Positions 63,971-64,000 of a stretch of 64,000 bases of DNA are shown here, one piece after another. Made by a program: the position numbers and the translations under genes. Under the pieces are notes generated by a model that had not been told where the DNA came from, made no database searches, and saw nothing but the letters and a program-made list of their open reading frames with translations. The stretch lies in contig CBDDZZ010000001.1 of NCBI GenBank assembly GCA_965235975.1, positions 186,001-250,000 on the forward strand. The letters are read 5' to 3'. Each line of letters starts with the position of its first letter. The first letter of the stretch is position 1. This DNA comes from Fontibacterium oligotrophicum. GTDB lineage: Bacteria > Pseudomonadota > Alphaproteobacteria > Pelagibacterales > Pelagibacteraceae.

Positions 63971-64000
63971 TTTGTAAAAATTAGATAATTTAGTTACAAT

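Noticed and set aside
1..64000. CRISPR array, prophage, toxin-antitoxin or defence island
   Set aside because: No regular direct repeats, integrase, phage structural genes or defence genes were found.

Overview
This window looks like a chromosomal piece of a strongly AT-rich, streamlined alphaproteobacterium of the SAR11/Pelagibacterales kind. The evidence is the tight packing (many start and stop codons overlap by 1-11 bases), the low GC, and several alphaproteobacterial gene sets: murA-DUF2948-hisD-infA-maf, xseA-DUF2093, lspA followed by a BamF-type lipoprotein, an atypical tRNA-His beside a divergent HisRS, and an NDUFA9-like complex I accessory protein. Taxonomy is inferred from gene content; no search was run. 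No mobile element, integrase, phage gene or CRISPR array was seen.

Layout. 0-8.6 kb: rlmJ (cut by the window edge), a HIT protein, a MazG-like pyrophosphohydrolase, DUF192, a stand-alone prpD and a secreted nuclease. A leftward run follows with RNase D, kdsD, lptC, lptB and a 35-residue ArfA-like ORF, then an NDUFA9-like SDR and uppP. 8.6-17.6 kb: gltD-gltB (ammonia assimilation), an SDR, an alpha/beta hydrolase and a GT4 glycosyltransferase. 17.6-26 kb: translation genes thrS-infC-rpmI-rplT-pheS-pheT-lepA; infC uses an AUU start and pheT is frameshifted. 26-33 kb: a frameshifted GT17 gene, tRNA-Ser, a serine hydrolase, aceF, aceE and tRNA-Thr. 33-41.6 kb: a cold-shock gene, two tiny basic ORFs, dcd, murA, DUF2948, hisD, infA, maf, tRNA-Phe, tRNA-His, hisS, hisZ and hisG, closed by a strong bidirectional terminator. 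41.6-43.7 kb: groEL and groES under a probable heat-shock promoter. 43.8-56.9 kb: an omega-amino acid transaminase, a HAD phosphatase, ribF, ileS, lspA, bamF-like, a frameshifted pgi, rsmD, an RluB-type synthase, tadA, purD, xseA, DUF2093 and an M23 peptidase. 56.9-64 kb: a leftward operon ubiA-pmbA-msbA-waaA-lpxK-lpxL.

Most notable points. (1) The pyruvate dehydrogenase is rearranged: E1 (aceE) carries an N-terminal lipoyl domain with an intact lipoyl-lysine, while the second lipoyl domain of E2 (aceF) has Asp where that lysine should be. (2) The four lipid A/LPS genes msbA-waaA-lpxK-lpxL hold about fifteen small indels within 5 kb. Their overall lengths, junctions and catalytic motifs are nevertheless preserved, which points to an uncorrected sequence patch rather than old gene decay. 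(3) lptA is absent from its usual place, and LptB has an unexplained charged N-terminal extension of about 110 residues. (4) A 35-codon ORF behind lptB resembles the core of the ribosome-rescue factor ArfA. No entirely new multi-gene system stands out; most of the window is core metabolism and information processing.
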